Part shown: positions 59,635-64,000 of the stretch, one piece after another | Layout of the letters: each line of letters starts with the position of its first letter | Numbering within the stretch: position 1 is the stretch's first letter | DNA from: Erpobdella octoculata | Taxonomy: Eukaryota; Annelida; Clitellata; Hirudinida; Erpobdellidae | Length of the DNA stretch: 64,000 nt | Assembly: GCA_963978895.1 (NCBI GenBank) | Contig: OZ022239.1 | Span: forward strand, 13,252,274 to 13,316,273 | Direction of reading: 5' to 3' | The notes under the pieces: model-generated | Told to the model about the DNA's origin: nothing | Databases searched by the model: none | What the model saw: the letters and a program-made list of their open reading frames with translations, nothing else | Position numbers and translations under genes: made by a program

Positions 59635-61968
59635 CTAGCGGACCCGGCGAACTTCGTTTCACCTTAAAGAGTGTATTTTTTAAGCAATAAAGAACAATAA
59701 TAACAAATATATATATATATAAGTTTAAAAGAAAACAAAATAAAAAAACGTTCACTTTAATAGTTTATTAGAAAAACATTGGTTGAACTCGGGTCGATTC
59801 TCTTTAATCCAGCACTTTATGATACACTATGTTTTTTGTTTTATTATCGGGCGAAAAAACAAATAAATCTGATGGTCTGCCGACACGTGAACACGGCACA
59901 TACAATTGAGAAAAACATGCATTATCCAAGTTCAGACCACAAACTCTCAAAGATTGGCCTTGTGATTTGTTAATCGTCATAGCAAATGCTAGGCGAATCG
60001 GAAATTGAATTTTTTTAAAACCGCACTGCCTTGCTTCCGACGTTGACATTTCTTTGATGAAGCGTTCCAAGTGTAATAACGTGGCATCTCCGAGTAAAGC
60101 AACGTTTGTGCAAATGGATCGCTTTGGCAAATCGCAAAAAAACTCGTTAATGTGGTTGCTGGAGGTGTTTCAGCACGTTGAATAATATTCGACGCGTTAA
60201 AATGAACTCGTTGACCATTCTCCAGATGCACAGCCAAATGGACAACAGTGGGATGACGTTCGTGAAAGAGAATAAGAATATACGCCAAATTGCCTCATTG
60301 CTGTTCACATATCTACCAATTTGATAGCGTCTAATCTCGTCATTATCTGAGCTTTGAATGCCAAAAACTGCCATATCGCTGCCTGTCGTTACATATTTGC
60401 AGATGTACTTAATTGACTTAACAGAATTGCAATACTCAACATTGCAATGTGTCTTGAATGTTTTGGAAAGAAGTGGTGAATATGGAACAATCCAACTGTT
60501 GTCAACCACGAAATCGTTTCCTTTCACTTTCTTTGTGACAGTTCGACCGTTATCATCGGGTGATCGACGTCGATATAATGAATAGCCATCAGTGCCAGTA
60601 ATGGTCTCTGTCGTAAATTTTCGTGGATAACGTTTGGAACACTTGCCGTCGACCATGCACGGTGATTGGCGGTTGATGGCGACACACGGTCCATGAATCA
60701 TATTCATAACTACAACATCATGTAGGTCTGGATCGATTTCGGGATCAGCAATCTCGGCATTTATGATATCATCTATTTGGTCAGGTCTAATTTTTTCAAC
60801 TAACCAAATGAGAATGTGTGCATGTCTCGTTTTTGCCATTCGATTGAATACATCCAGCATCGAGTATCACCAAAAACGTGTTGCTTTACAATGTAGTTCA
60901 TCAGCGACCGAATTTTTTGTTTGAAGACACGTGCGGTGATGTCGTGCCGATCACTTGATGTTTGTCCGGGAAGCAGCATTTGAACAATTTCAATCCACTT
61001 TGGATTACAGGTGAAGGTAATGAATAGATCTGGCCGACCGTAATGACGAACATATGTCCTTGCATCCTGCGCATATTCATGCATATGACGCGGACTACCT
61101 ATATAAGTAGCCGTTAGAATAATTAATCGACCAATGTTAGCTGCATCTCCTTCGGTGCTCTTGTCTTCGAGAAGCACGAAGCCGGGCCATACTAACGCGG
61201 CGCCTTTCTCGCGCTAATTCCAGTTCTTCCGCGGTGGATTGGTTAACATTGTTCCGATGCCTAATTGCCTGACGGCTATTTTGGGAAAGATTAGATCTTC
61301 TGGGTCGCGGCATTGTTTTGTTATTAATAATGTTTTTGTTAAAAGTAATAAAACTTTAAAACTCGCAAATTAATTCCAACGAACGAAAATATAATATTGA
61401 CAGAACAGCATTGACACTTTGTTAATGCCAAATGGAAAACGGAAAATGCGAAACTAAAAATCATATATCTATGCTAAAAATATCTTTTATATTTTTATGG
61501 CCCATAAACAATTATTTTATTTTATATTTTAATTGAAAAAGATATTTACTTAATTTTTTCTGTGAGATTTTCAATTGTAAACAATGAAATAGTCAGAAAA
61601 TTTAATAACATGCGCTCTACCCCATTTGCGCATAAATGTCATGTCGCGGAAAATTAAACATCTGTATATCTCGATAACTCAAACTCCAAATTGAAAATTT
61701 ATTTTGTCCGTAAGACCAAATAGAGGGTGCTCTACAACTTTGCCTTTTGAAGTTTTTTTCTAGAACGCACTGTTAAAGCTGTATAGCTACCGGGGTACAT
61801 ACTGCGGTCCCCATGGGCCACTCCATGATTCAATGTCAAATGTTTTTAGTTATTCTGTTAATAGGAGCTGAGAGAAATCCAATAAATCCAAAATCTCTAA
61901 AATCGGTTTAGCTGTTCTTGAGTTATAAGTGTCGTAACACAAACCCGACTTCCTTTTATATATATAGA
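59635..61968 (-). mobile_element. Helitron, 2.33-kb deletion derivative of an autonomous element
   Basis: The minus strand starts TCTATATATATAAAAGGAAG at 61968, after A. It ends GTTCGCCGGGTCCG then CTAG at 59635, followed by T. The ends and the A^T junction fit rolling-circle Helitrons. A small hairpin (CGAAGTTCG) precedes the 3' end. The interior carries Rep and helicase remnants with large deletions. The family differs from the CCCGGGCAACGCCGGG family A. Confidence 0.85.
59804..61313 (-). pseudogene. Helitron Rep/helicase gene remnant
   Basis: ATG at 61313 (MPRPRRSNLSQNSRQAIRHR, a typical Helitron N-terminus). Then a deletion near 61,180 with frame change. The Helitron-like N region follows (YIGSPRHMHEYAQDA, RPDLFITFTCNPKW, RHDITARVFKQK), with a frame change near 60,860. 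The Rep HUH motif (HAHILIWL) and the tyrosine motif (IKYICKYVT) come next, then a frame change near 60,280. HERHPTVVHLAVHLENGQRV and ETPPATTLTSFF lead to a big deletion near 60,035, joining directly to the last helicase motifs (FPIRLAFAMTINKSQGQSL, QLYVPCSRVGRPSDLF). The motif VI region also lacks the usual HG residues. Most of the helicase is missing and the gene is dead. Confidence 0.85.

Positions 61969-64000
<2,032 letters not shown>

Overview
This is an AT-rich stretch of an animal (invertebrate metazoan) nuclear genome. The evidence is an intact D1-like dopamine-receptor-type GPCR on the minus strand, CR1-type LINEs, Helitrons, LTR, hAT and foldback elements, tRNA-derived SINE pieces, splice-site-like signals, and an extreme load of micro- and minisatellites. 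There is no sign of bacterial, organellar or viral sequence. I cannot name the species from the sequence alone.

Layout. 1-5.3 kb: two very long tetranucleotide arrays plus a fragment of a dispersed repeat. 5.3-9.6 kb: a nearly complete CR1-like LINE on the minus strand, with ORF1 intact and ORF2 interrupted by one TAG codon. 9.7-10.8 kb: a 1-kb pure (CACT)n array. 11-16.4 kb: a cluster of non-autonomous Helitrons rich in a CCCGGTCGCTTT-type minisatellite, a second decayed LINE and long (TA)n tracts. 16.9-20 kb: a hAT-like element with a Helitron nested inside it. 20-31 kb: tandem repeats, another Helitron and a 0.9-kb (AATC)n array. 31.6-32.3 kb: a CR1 3' end folded back on an inverted copy of itself. 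33-43 kb: many short minisatellites and a tandem dispersed repeat carrying a SINE. 44-45.6 kb: a short LTR element with a tRNA-Leu-type primer-binding site and a SAP-domain gag-like ORF. 46-57 kb: sparse sequence with MITE-like elements and minisatellites. 57.4-58.7 kb: the receptor gene. 59.6-62 kb: a deletion derivative of an autonomous Helitron (Rep/helicase remnants). 62.3 kb to the end: a further Helitron 3' end followed by a ~156-bp satellite running towards the window edge.

The receptor is the only confidently recognised host gene. Three weaker candidates are listed: a possible terminal exon near 13.0 kb, a 102-codon single-membrane-segment ORF at 36.7-37.0 kb, and a small secreted-looking ORF at 21.7-22.0 kb. 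I did not find a clear new multi-gene system. The most unusual structure is the Helitron family with textbook termini and internal GC-rich minisatellites, in a region where nearly every kilobase has its own private tandem repeat.
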